Shown here: positions 11,010 to 23,066 of the stretch, one piece after another | How the letters are laid out: the number at the start of each line of letters is the position of its first letter | Numbering within the stretch: the stretch's first letter is position 1 | Assembly (NCBI GenBank): GCA_025738555.1 | Contig: JAOVFP010000007.1 | Coordinates: 4,650,001 to 4,714,000 of the forward strand | From: Cyathus striatus | Taxonomy: Eukaryota > Basidiomycota > Agaricomycetes > Agaricales > Nidulariaceae | Direction of reading: 5' to 3' | Length of the DNA stretch: 64,000 bases | Translations under genes and position numbers: made by a program | The notes under the pieces: generated by a model | Databases searched by the model: none | What the model was told of the DNA's origin: nothing | Seen by the model: the letters and a program-made list of their open reading frames with translations, nothing else

Positions 11010-13930
11010 CTAATTTGCAACCACACCACCAAGTAGCCCAGTCATTTGTAATAGCTGTGTCCTCTGCTCTTCAATTTCTTTTTCTTTTCTCTCGAGCTCC
11101 TTATTTTTCTTGTCGAGCTCTTGTGTCCACGCTTCAAGCTCCTTCATCAAAGAATGGCTGTTTGCAACCCTAGCTTGCTTCAGCTTTGATGTTAGCTTCG
11201 TGAAGAAGTTTGCAAAGTCAACACATTTGCTATTGGCTTCATCATGCAATATCTTTTACATGAAGTGAATGGCTCCACTTGACTCACTGGTATGACAGGT
11301 GAGGATGAGAACCCAAGCCCCTGTTGATAATGATAACCTCTCCATCTATTTGTGATATTAAATGAAAGTTCATATGATTGATAAAACAATTATGTACCTT
11401 AGCAATGATGGGCCTGATGTTTCTGTTGAAATGCTGACTTGCACTAGCATGGTCCAGTATCTCCAGTTCCAATTTCTTTGTCTGGACTATCTCTGAAGGT
11501 GGTATGAAACACTATATCAAAGTTAAACATTCAATCTATTATGCACTGTAGTTCAAGCTACCCTGCTGAACACCTTCCACAGTTCAGTACTTTACACTCC
11601 CCCCCCCTTTCACCATGAATTCACATGAAATTACGTGAACTTCATGTGATTTTAAATATTTTCCAAAAAGCATAGGTTCATGAACTTTCATGAATTTTAG
11701 GTGAAATTTAGGTGAAAATACAGTGAAATTCACATTAAAAATTGGAGGTCATTACACTACTGAGTGTGACACCCAGGGCTAAGTGTGACACCAAGGGCTG
11801 AGTGTGACACCTAGGGCTGAGAGTGACACCCAGGGCTGAGAGTGACACCCAGAGCTGAGTGTGACATCTAGAGCTGAATGTGACACCTAGAGCTGAGTGT
11901 GACACCTAGGGCTGAGTGCAGTCATCAAACTTGTCACACATGTGTGAAAGTGTGACATATTGGAAAATGTTGGAAAAAATGTGACATGTTGGAAAATGTT
12001 GGGGAAAAAAGCGTGACATGTGTGACAAACGTGGGAAAATATGTGATGTGCGTGACAAGCGTGGGAAAATGTGACATGTCGGAAAGTGTGGCAAATGTGA
12101 TGATTATAGTATGTGACACTTTTCCAATATGTCACATTTTTCCCACGCATGTCACACATGTCACGCTTTTTCCAACATTTTCCAATATGTCACACTTTCA
12201 CACATGTGTGACAAGTTTGATGACTGCACTCAGCCCTAGGTGTCACACTCAGCTCTAGGTGTCACACTCAGCTCTAGATGTCACACTCAGCTCTCAGTGT
12301 CACACTCAGCCCTCGGTGTCACACTCAGCCCTTGGTGTCACACTTAGCCCTAGGTGTCACACTCAGCTCTCAGTGTCACACTCAGCCTTCAGTGTCACAC
12401 TTAGCTCTCGGTGTCACACTCAGCCCTCAGTGTCACACTTAGCCCTCAGTGTCACACTTAGTCCTGAGTGTCATGCTCAGCCCTGGGTGTCACACTCAAC
12501 ATGCAGTATTACACTCTACTCTTGTATAAGCTTTACATGAGTATCACATGAATTTCACATGAACTTCACTGAGTGACATGAATGTCAGGTGAAAAATTCA
12601 TGTGAATTTTCACTTCATCTTCACATGAAATTCATGCAAAATTCACATGAAATTATTAGCAGTGTTCTCACTGAAATTCAGCAAAAATAATGCAAAAAGT
12701 TCACCTGAATTTCACATGAAGTTCACATGAAATTCACGTGAAAGGGGGGGGGAGTGTAAAGAGCTCCCACAGTTCTAAAACATTTCTCATTCTCTTCCAT
12801 GGTTACAGGTTTTCGACACCCAAGGAAGTTAACCAACCTTGGATTGTAGCTGTTCTTATTTGTACCTGCTGGAAGCGCTGATGATGACTCTGAAGGGTTC
12901 ATAGTAAGAACAGGGTTGATAAAACTATTGTCAATAAGTTCATGTGTGTTCTAAGAGATATATCAGTACATCATGCATGAAGTAATAACAGGATCTGTGG
13001 CAAGATGAGTTGGTGAGGACTCCGAAGGGTCCATGGCAAGAAGAACAGGGTCAATAAAATGATTGTCAATAAGCCCAGGTGGGCTCTAAGAGATATATCA
13101 GTACATCATGCATAAAATAATAACTGGAACATGATTTACAGTTAGTATGGCCACAGACTCATCAGTAGTGGCAGGATCGGAGCTGAGTGGCAACATGTTC
13201 TTATCAGCTGCAGGCGAATTGGGGGCATGTGCGCTCTAATAAGTATTAGTAAGTCAAGCAAGATAATAAACAAAACATGAATTACAGTTGGTACACTCTT
13301 GTATACACTAGGTTCAGCAACACCAGGAGAGGCATCCAAATCTAAGGACTTTAACTGCATAAAAATATGAGCAAATACTAAAGCTCTAAGACACACTATG
13401 AGATAACTCTGTCCAGCCTTCGTATGGGGGCACTGGCTGCGAAGTGGCCTGTCAGTACATACATTACATCACCTCTGACTGCGAGTGGTTGGAATAGGTT
13501 CAGGTGGGCTCTAAGATTACATCAGTACATTATGCAAAGTAATAACAAAAAAGTGATTTACAGATGTGTTCTCGTCTCCATCAGGTTCAGTGACAATAGG
13601 CATGATGTCCATATCCTGGGACTTTAACAACATAAGAAATGAGTAAATACTAAAGCTCTAAGATGCACTGCGAGATAAAGTTGTCTGGCTTTCATATGAG
13701 GGGACTGGATGCAAAGTGGCCAGCTAGGACATTTCGTACATCTTTGTGGTGTGCTGTTGTTGTTGGGGAGTCCTGTCACAGTTTCCTTCTGGGATCTGGT
13801 TGACTTCTTTCTGCTGGATTTTGCTTTCTGGCCCTTTGATTTCATGGAGGAATGGGTAAGAGGTGAACAGATGGAGTAAAGGTGAGAGGTATTTTTTGGC
13901 AGCAGAAAAACAGACCAAGGCAAGTATAAG
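11010..13930 (-). CDS. Multi-exon gene of unknown function with C-terminal coiled coil (element B in an intron)
   Basis: Not recognised. Reading right to left: a Lys/Ser-rich start (KGQKAKSSRKKSTRSQKETV near 13,830), then small repeated exons with clear GT-AG borders (LKSQDMDIMPIVTEPDGDE; LKSLDLDASPGVAEPSVYK; SAHAPNSPAADKNMLPLSSD; SPPGLIDNHFIDPVLLAMDP), then an exon ending LVNFLGCRKP before the intron that holds element B. Downstream come CFIPPSEIVQTKKLELEILD...RNIRPIIAK and, at 11010-11249, a last exon rich in Lys and Glu (MKELEAWTQELDKKNKELER, KEKEIEEQRTQLLQ), which should form a coiled coil. One junction near 11,270 could not be resolved. Its layout resembles the 2.9-7 kb gene (basic start, duplicated acidic exons). 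The gene lies head-to-head with KDZ copy C. Confidence 0.4.
11585..12766. mobile_element. Element B: palindromic non-autonomous KDZ-type element, 8-bp target duplication CCACAGTT
   Basis: The left end is CAGTACTTTACACTCCCCC; the right end in reverse complement is GAGCTCTTTACACTCCCCC. CCACAGTT flanks both sides (11577-11584 and 12767-12774). The whole element is close to one large inverted repeat with its centre near 12,075: subterminal TTCACATGAAA-type units, then 19-bp minisatellite, then a GTGACATGTGGGAAAA-type block, mirrored on the other side. No transposase. It sits in an intron of the 11-13.9 kb minus-strand gene. Confidence 0.88.
11757..12500. repeat. 19-bp minisatellite arms of element B
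   Basis: About nine units of GTGACACCYAGRGCTGAGT on the left (11,757-11,925), and on the right (12,230-12,500) about fourteen units in opposite orientation, TGTCACACTCAGCYCTNGG, at 19-bp steps. The inner 12,000-12,150 block has looser GTGACATGT units. Confidence 0.88.
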
Positions 13931-14300
13931 GCACAATTTGTGCAGGATGATATGGTACCTGTTTTCTGTTTCTTACTTCAACACTAAGTGCCAATATCAG
14001 AGGCATACAAATGCAAATATGCGTTGATCAGATTGTACATGGGAAATGGTCGCACTTGATACCTATAGGGTAAATCAAGTTTCAAATGTCAAAAATAATA
14101 GTTATTCTTATTCAAACACTGTATCTTCTTACTTCGATACTAAGTGCCTGTATCAGAGGTATACAGATGCAAATATGCACTGATCAGATTGTACATGGGA
14201 AATGATCACACTTCATACCTAGTAAATCAAGTTTCAAGTATCAAAAAGAATAGATATTATTTTTGAAGCACTGTGTTGTTTCTTACAACTATCTCTTGCA

Positions 14301-17300
14301 ATGTCCTCCATTCCATGTAAATGTCGCAAGCAATTTAAGGAGCCAGAGGAGATCAAACGTATCCTGGGATTATATGCTGAAAGAGAACCAGAAAGGATAG
14401 TGCATGCCCCAGGACTTTTTAAATCCTCAATGCTATCATTATCGTCATTTTTGTCGGCTTCAGCATCTGTGTCGGTTTTGTCATCTGGGCCCTATGAGCC
14501 AGTCTTATCCCCTCAAAAAAAACAGTGATTGGTGAAGAACCCATGCTCTAATAATGGTCAACATCGATCACGCAACCCTATGTCTGTGTTGAGGAATGAT
14601 GAAGTATTCAGTGAATTAGTTCAGATTATCCATGGAGGTTCAGATGTGCTCCAGGAATATGACAATGGTCTACCATTGCGGTTTGATGGGATGCATGAAG
14701 AATACATTCTCAATAATTTTCCCTTCCTAAATGATGGCAGTGCACCTTTCAGTGAAGTAGATCTCGACAACATCTTTTATTTGTACCATGTCAGTGTGTT
14801 TTATGGTGGGATTGGTTTTGAATGAGTTAGCAAGGAGTTGTTTCTTGTTCAAGGTTGGGATTCCACAAAGAATAACAGTATGCCAGTAAGTGGTTCATAG
14901 ATCTATCTTCTGTGTATGGTATTACTGATGACCAAAATTTAGAATTGTTGGTTTCATCTGCAATGGTGGCTAGTGGATGGAGATATGACTGCAGTGTGCA
15001 CCTGCAATTCCAAAAAGTCACCTTGCATACATGCTAAATTTCTGTATGTCTTTGGTAAGAAAAGGATCTCGAATAGTAATGATATTCCCAATGGTATTTT
15101 TTCGCAACTTCAACACATATCCCATAACTAACTCGTTCATATAAAGTACCTTCTGATGTGACACTGTTTCATCGCAAAATATTTCCAGAGTCCAATACAT
15201 TGTATCATTTGTTTTCAGTGAATATGGGAGCAGGTCTCCTTGATTGAATTATTATATCACATGAAGGCTTGGACGATGGTAGTGGCAGCTGGGAATGCCA
15301 AAAATGTAACCTGTCAATGTGCCTGCATATTGTTAAAACACGGCACAAGCTCCAGCAAATCCTGCACTGTGATCCTGAGGCATGAGATGACATTGCACTC
15401 AATTACAACCTCTTGGAGAGCTCAAGTGAGCTAATATTTCATACATGTTTCCCTTCTGACATGTTCCATACAAGGTCAACAATTCCACTCTGATTCTGAT
15501 CCAGACAAAGGGATATTGTATCTACCGATAATGCCTCTTAGCTGGGTGTGTTTGGAAACAGACACCAAGCTCTACCATAAAAGCCAAGGCCACTACCTCC
15601 ACCACCTCTTCTTATTGAATTAGGTGAACATATGTGGTGTATATGCAGTTCTGGACTTGAAAATTCAGGACCAATGGTGATCAAATCATGTACTGTGTAC
15701 AGGCTTAGCAGTGCACATGTGACAGAAATTCAACTTCAGAAGTGTAACAACTGTCTTTGCTCAGACCGATTCATCAGTCCCAACTGCAGAGATATTGAAA
15801 TCCTGAATCTCAATAACCATTACTTATTTACACATGAGCTTCTGGAGTGCTATACATTGGCTTACACCATTTCTCCTATGGCTTTCATTTTGGAAGTCAG
15901 TTGTGGTTATGCAGATAATGGAACCAGGATCCCTTTTGTCAATGATTTCATCTTCTGTGCCGCTTAGTTCACATATGCCGATCTCTTATGTTTAGAAAAT
16001 GATATGTGGTGTCACATCTGTGGTCCAGCTCCAGATAATGTAATTTTTGATGGCGTCTCCATCTCATTCAGCCGCAAGCAGCTCCATTCCTCCATTAAGC
16101 CACTGACAGCTATATCACCACATTCGGAATGAAAAGACAAAGTGTCTTATGTCAGCAAGCAGCAGCTCATACTGGACTGTAAGCTACAGAAACTAATATG
16201 TACTGTCATGACCAAAAAAATGCATCTTAATAATTCTTTCATTCATGGTGATGATAAAGAAAGTATGCTTTTGCAACTACCTGACATCAATCCGGCATTG
16301 GGATGTCTAGCGGCACATTTATTCATGGGAGACACTTGGCCAGACAATAGTTATGTCTATTTGTTTTCGGAGGTTTGGATATTATTATCCCAGTAAATAT
16401 TTAAATATTAACTATTGTTTCAACAGATAGCAGCAGAAGAATCAATTGTACAGATGGTGAACAGGCTTGGCTATGATGCCCTTAGAAATTTCAATCACAT
16501 GAAAAGTGATGATGCCCTCTCTTGATTGGTAAACATTCCATCAATCCATCTGGTTTTACGACATGAATATACCAAAGAAAACACATATTTGGAAGACCTA
16601 ATTGATGTTTGCATCTGGATAGAAAGCCATGCACATGAGACGTTGGATAAGCTTATAGCACAAAGTCCATCTACTCAATCTAGTCCTGTTTTGGAAACTC
16701 CAAAAGATGACTGGAAATTGGTAAGTGTCTGTTTTCACTTAATCATTTTCTTTCTTTGCGACCCGTAATATTAGACAGGTAGTTGCTATAGCATGCTGCA
16801 GATATGACATAGGCCAATCTATCCTGGGTTGAAACACGATAGGTCACAAGATAAAGGTGGACAAGACCAGGGTGCTGAGTGTTTGAAGTACTAGGCTCAG
16901 TACTCGCCCCAATGCCTGACTGGAGGAATCATGGCCACCTGGTGTACACATTCCATCTGCTATGGTTTTCATTCTATGCCAAGCAGCGAAGGCCATGATG
17001 ATGTTTTCTCAGCTCTCTATACACAATGGAGAGTTCCACCAAAGCAGGTGATTTATGACTTCACTTGCACTCTGGGTCCTTACTGTATGACACAAGAAGG
17101 GGATTTCTTTTCCAAGACTAAGTTTCTAATTGACCACTTCCATGCTGCAGGTCATAAAAAATGTTCAACAGCCTGCTTTCTGAAATGATCCATTACTGCA
17201 GATCCCCGATTAAAAGGTCTCAACTCAAGCACCACCGAGTGTGGTAACTCAGTGATGGCACATATCCGCAAGTCAGTCAGCTACATGGGGCAATATCATG

Positions 17301-17392
17301 CTACATTGTACATGAAGACATTTCTTTGTATCTGGAGCTGCACCAAAATGCAAAAGCTCGCTGGATATAATGCAGTGCATAATAGTAGTTAG
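14301..17392 (+). pseudogene. KDZ-class transposase, CxC4-like type, copy C (decayed)
   Basis: Scattered frames on the plus strand line up in order as one KDZ transposase of a different type from copies A and B. The start is CKCRKQFKEPEEIKRILGLY. Then come a Cys region (CNNCLCSDRFISPN, about 15,755), LFTHELLECYTLAYTISP (15,830), an LENDMWCHICGPAPDNVIFDG segment with CxxC (about 15,990-16,055), and LEDLIDVCIWIESHAHETLD (16,590). Last is the catalytic region: ATWCTHSICYGFHSMPS, VIYDFTCTLGPYC (17,052), FLIDHFHAAGHKKCS (17,127) and LNSSTTECGNS (17,219), with D, D and E in the expected order. Several frameshifts and stops break it. It ends near TAG 17,390. The assignment comes from remembered motif order of basidiomycete KDZ proteins. 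Function is certainly lost. Confidence 0.75.
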
Positions 17393-18300
17393 GAATACTA
17401 TTATTCTTCATTGTGGTAATCTGTTGACATGAACAATTAAATAATTTGATTAGCCGTTTGCAAGGCACTGAATAAAATATGTATGTCACAGTTGCATAGA
17501 TACAGAAAATTGAAAAGATGGCAGTGATATCTCATTGATATGTCGAAAGGGTTACAACATGGTGTTCTGTGAGCTGACCTTGAAGCTATGCCAAGAAAAG
17601 ATAAAATAAGGGGTGATAACAAAAGATAATCAACTTGAATGATGAGCTATACCCAGAAAAAAAAATCGGAAAGGCACAGTGTAAAAAATATGTACCATCA
17701 AGGGTATAGAAATTTGAAGAAATTGAAAAAGATGGTGGCAATGTGGCATTGATATGTCAAAGGAGAAAAAATAACAGTATTCTGGGAGTTGAATTGCTAT
17801 ACCCAGAAAAGATAAAATACTGGTGATAAAAAAATGATAATAGATGCTAAGCTATAACCAGAAAAGAGAAAATGACGGTGTTCGATGACTCCAATGATTC
17901 TCAAGAGAAATAATTCGGAATAATCAAAAATGCGGATTTGTTGTTCTGGTAACATGCCCATATATCACTAGTTTGATGACTCCAATGATTCTCAAGAGAA
18001 ATAATTCAGAATAATCCGAAATGCAGATTTGTTGTTCTGGTAACATGCATATATGTTGCTATGAGGCTAATAAGGTAAAGTGGCTTCGATCGCACCTGTT
18101 GGTTCTCAAACATACATACTTCTAATGAGAAAAAGCTACAGAGAAACCTTATCATACAGAAGTGCACTATGTCACCTTGTGAATCCTGCATAAAGTTCAG
18201 AAGTACTGATTCACACAAATCTTTTTTGGTAGCAGTATGTAATGCCATTTTTTTAACTCTTATCCCTGAAACACAGACATATCCAACTGAGTCTGTCATG
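17393..18300. other. Gene-free stretch with a direct repeat of ~91 bp
   Basis: The block GATGACTCCAATGATTCTCA through GGTAACATGC occurs at 17,884 and again at 17,975 with few changes. A looser repeat around AGAAAAGATAAAAT and TTGATATGTC occurs at about 17,520-17,840. No coding region was recognised. Confidence 0.6.
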
Positions 18301-18317
18301 TACTAAAACACTCATCA

Positions 18318-19500
18318 GTGTCCTTTATAGATGTCTTTCAACATACTCCCCAACCTCCAAATCTTTTTTCCCATACCCAACATGTCCAGCAACCAATTCC
18401 AAAATACAAGGGTGTTCTTTTATGCAGTTGGAATGTCAGAGGGTCCCTTGAAATTGTATATCATCAACCCTACAAAAGTAAGTTAATTTTCGTGAGTATG
18501 TTTAATCATACACTCACAGTTTTCAGTTCCCAACATGCCTTTTTGCCCTTGACTACCCCAATGAGGATTCAATTGTTACCTCACAGTTGCGTTGTGAGGT
18601 GAACAAAATAGAAGATTATATCAACAAAGTAACATGTGACGATTGTCATACTGATGGTATGGAAATCTTATATTCTAAATGTGACAATATTTACTTAACA
18701 TATGCTCATAGATGCTGATTGTGTCGTGGCTTTTGGAAATCATGGCCTGACCTGTGAAAGGTGCAAATTGCAGGGTAATGACAAGAGCTGCTTGGTGGAT
18801 GATTGCTGGATTCCAGAAATGGACTTTCTACCAGCAAAGAGTCTAAGAGAATACATTAAAAGTACATTTGGTTTCTTTCATGTTATTACCACAAATAATA
18901 ATGTGAAATTATATAGATATCCTTGTTTTAAACAAGTACAGGATAACACCACAGATCACACAATACCAATACATGCATTATGAAACTGCATGATATGTGC
19001 ATTATCTTATCGAAATTGTTTTACTGTTGTTAGTCAACTACATATGCATGGTTGGAAGCTTGGAGTCACTACAAATGAACAATATTGTCGACTCAGATTT
19101 CAACTATGATGATTTTAAGAAATGGGCCAACGACATCACATCGCTTCTATGACAATTACCCTGTGAGAACGAATTGGAGGTATTCTGGAGAAACCTTTCA
19201 AAGAACAACACGACATTGTTGCCACAGCCTCCATTGACTCAAATGACGTCTTCAGCATGGGGTAATTTTAACAAAATAGGATTAGAACTATTCTGAATCA
19301 GGTATGACCAGATGGAGATGCATGACGATTGGAGGAAACCACTTCTGGAATGGAAAGTGGTATGGTCAAGGAGTGATTACAACTTCTAAAGGAGATTGGT
19401 CGTCAGTGTCATTGTATCATATTGGGTCTACTGTGTCTACTGTACAGTTCTGGTATTGTAATAAATGTAGAATATCTTGCCTCCTACTGCCACCTTGTTG
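18318..19500 (+). pseudogene. Remnants of an unrecognised gene with CxxC pairs
   Basis: Plus-strand segments look coding but shift frame: KYKGVLLCSWNVRGSLEIVY (18,400), KVTCDDCHTDGMEILYSKCD (18,627), GLTCERCKLQGNDKSCLVDD (18,748-18,807), and NNIVDSDFNYDDFKKWANDI with LEVFWRNLSKNNTTLLPQPP (19,080-19,240). The paired CxxC motifs suggest a zinc-binding domain. Some frame changes may be introns. No family was recognised. Confidence 0.3.
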
Positions 19501-22500
19501 AGATCACAGAAAGTTAGTCTCATTGCGCTGGTTCCAGATGCTGACTCATCAGTTGGTGTGCAAAATTTTAAAGCATAAAATAACATGGTTATCACATTTA
19601 TCAACATATGTCATATCCCATCAATCATGGGAAATCTAGTCTACATGCACCACTTCTACCTCATTAATGTAGATCATCTATTTCACCATTAGAAACGTAG
19701 GATAGACTGGAGCTGTTCAGAGAGATGTAGATATTGCTTAATATATATTTTTCATAAGATAAAGTCGGATAATGTGCTGATGTGTATGAAACATTTAAAA
19801 ATAAATAACTTGCCTCCTTCCACCACATTCACCAAATGACAGAAAGCTAGTCTCGTCGCACTGGTTTTAAATGCTGACTCATCTGTTCTTTATCTGAATG
19901 CTCCAGACAAATATCACATGGTAATCATCATACCATTAATTCATTTGTCCGCATATGTCATATAACATCAATTATGGTGCATCCAGTCTACATGTGCTAC
20001 TTTTACCTCATTAATGTAGATCCTCTACTTCTTTATAATAAAAATAAGATACACTGGTACTGTTCAAATATACATATATATTTCACAATATCTTGCTACA
20101 TAAGATAAAGCTTGGTCCCTATAATGCACCAATAAATGTGACAAATAAAATATGAAGATATTGTCTCCTTCCATCACATTCATCAGATGACAGGAATCTA
20201 GTCTCATCATGCTGCGTTTATGTGCTGACTCCTGTGTCATTTGAAAACACAGAAAAGATCCCCATAATGCACTAATAAATGCGAAAATTAAAAATGAAGA
20301 TCTTGCCTCCTTCTGCTACATTCACCAGATGACAGGAATCTAGTTTTATCACGCTGGTTTTAATTTCCAATGCATCTGTCATTCTCAGAACACAGAAAAC
20401 AAATATCCCATGCATATCACTTCTGTCTGCATACAGCACATCCCATTAATCATAGGATATCCAGTCTATATGCACCATTTCTACCTCATTAATTTACATC
20501 CTCTATTTTGCTATTACAAATGTAGGATACACATGATCCTTTAAGATAAATGTAGATATATCACAATATACCTATTTCATATGATAGATCCCCATAATGC
20601 ATGAATAAATGCAAAAAATTAAAAATTAAAATCTTGCCTCCTTCCATGACAATCATCAGATGACAGGAATCTAGTCTCGTCACGCTGTGTTCATGTGCTG
20701 ACTCATGTGTCATTTTCAGAAGACAGAAAACAAATATCCCATGCCTATCACTTCTGTCCGCCTATGGCACATCCCATCAATTAAGGTAAATCCAGTCTAC
20801 ATGCACCACATCTACCTCTTTAATTTACATCCTTTACTTCACCATTAGAAATGTAGGACTCGTATGATTCATTCAGATAGATGTAGATATTTCAGAATAT
20901 ACCTATTTCATATGATAGATCCCCATAATGCATGAATAAATGCAAAAAATAAAAAATGAAAATCTTGCCTCCTTCTGCAACAATCATCAGATGACAGGAA
21001 TCTAGTCTCGTCACACTGCGTTCATATGCTGACTCATATGTCATTTTCAGAATGCAGAAAACATATATCCCATGCCTATCACATCTGTCTGCCTATGGCA
21101 CATCCCATCAATTAAGGTAAATCCAGTCTACATGCACCACTTCCACTTCATTAATTTACATCCTCTACTTCGCTATTAAAAATGTAGGAAATGCACAGTC
21201 CATTCAGATAGATGTAGATATTTCACAATATACCTATTTCATATGATAGATCCCTATAATACACGAATAAATGCAAAAATTAAACATGAAACTCTTGCCT
21301 CCTTCCACTACAATCATCAGATGACAGGAATCTAGTCTCGTTGTGCTGCATTCATGTGCTGACTCATCTGTCATATTCAGAATGTGGAAAACAAATATCC
21401 CACACCTATCACTTTTGTCCACCTATGGCACATCCCATCAATTAAGGTAAATCCAGACTACATGCACCACTTCTATATCATTGATTTAAATCCTCTATTT
21501 CACCACTAGATGTAGGACTCGTACAATCCATACAGATAGATGTAGATATTACACAATATAATTATTTAATGTGATAGATCCCCAAAATGCACTAATAAAT
21601 GCTAAAAAATACAAACAAAGATCCTGCCTCCTTCTGCTACATTCAGTTGTTGACAGCAAACTGGTCTCATCACGCTGCATTCATGTGCTGACTCATCTGT
21701 TACTTTCAGAATGTGCAAAACAAATATCCCATGCTTATCACTTCTGTCCACATATGGCACATCCCATCAATCATAAGATATCCAGTCTACATGCACCACT
21801 TCTACCTCATTAATTTATATTCTCTACATTGCAATTAGAAATGTAGAATAATGATGATCTGTTAATTTAGATGTAGATATAATATAATATAATTATTCCA
21901 TATTATACATCCTCATAATGCAACAATAAATGCGAAAAATTACAAATGAAGGACTTGTCTCCTTCCGCTACATTCACCAAATGACAGGAATCTAGTCTCG
22001 TCGTGCTGCATTCATGTGCTGACTCATCTGTTATTTTCGGAATGCGCAACACAATATCCTATGCTTATCACTTCTGTCCACATATGGCACATCCCATCAA
22101 TCATAGGATATCCGGTCTACATGCACCACTTCTACCTTATTAATTTACATCCTCTATGTCGCTATTAGAAATGTAGAATAACTATGATCCGTTAATTTAG
22201 ATGTAGATATAATATAATATAATTATTCCATATTATACATCCTTATAATGCAACAATAAATGCGAAACATTACAAATGAAGGACTTGTCTCCTTCCACTA
22301 CATTCACCAAATGACAGGAATCTAGTCTCGTCGCACTGTGTTCATGTGCTGACTCATGTGTCATTTTCAGAATGCGCAACACAAATATCTCATGCTTATC
22401 ACATCTGTCCATGTATGGCACATCCCATCAATCATAGGATATCCAGTCTACATGCACCACTTCTATCTCATTAATTTACATCCTCTACATCACTATTAGA

Positions 22501-22760
22501 AATATAGAACACTCATGATCTGTTCAGTTAGATGTAGATATAACATAATATAATTTTTCCATATTATTCATCATCATAATGCACTAATAAATACAAATAA
22601 TTACAGATGAAGAACCTGCCTACTTCCGCCACATTCAGCAGATGACAGGAATCTAGTCTCATTGCGCTGCATTCTTGTGCTGACACATCTGTCATTTTCG
22701 GAATGCGGAAAACATATATCCCACACTTATCACATCTGTCTGTATATGGATCATCCCATC
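19480..22760. repeat. Satellite array, ~330-bp unit, about ten diverged copies
   Basis: The landmark GATGACAGGAATCTAGTCTC recurs at about 20,184, 20,330, 20,654, 20,990, 21,311, 21,978 and 22,311, with variant forms at about 19,505, 19,838, 21,650 and 22,640. The typical step is 320-335 bp, with one short step of about 140 bp. Each unit also carries a TTCATGTGCTGACTCATCTG-type segment, a CACATCCCATCAATCA-type segment and an AT-rich segment. Small minus-strand frames recur in each unit but look like by-products of the repeat. Confidence 0.85.
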
Positions 22761-23066
22761 AATTATTCCAGTCCAGTTCTTATAGACTACATTTCACATT
22801 ACAATTTATACATTCTACAGACACATGGTCAACTAAGTGAACTGCAAAATAATATTCTAGCATTTATAGTAGCTTGATATTCAAATTTTGGGCATCAAGG
22901 TGAGAACAGGGTGTAGTTCATGCATGTTAAAATTGTAGTCTAGCTGAAACACATATTTATAATTTTGACAATGTGGTGTAGTATGACCACTTTCCTAATA
23001 CAAATGTAGTCTTATATCGCCACATGGGTTTCAGTATTAAACATTGCACTGACTAATTACTATGTT

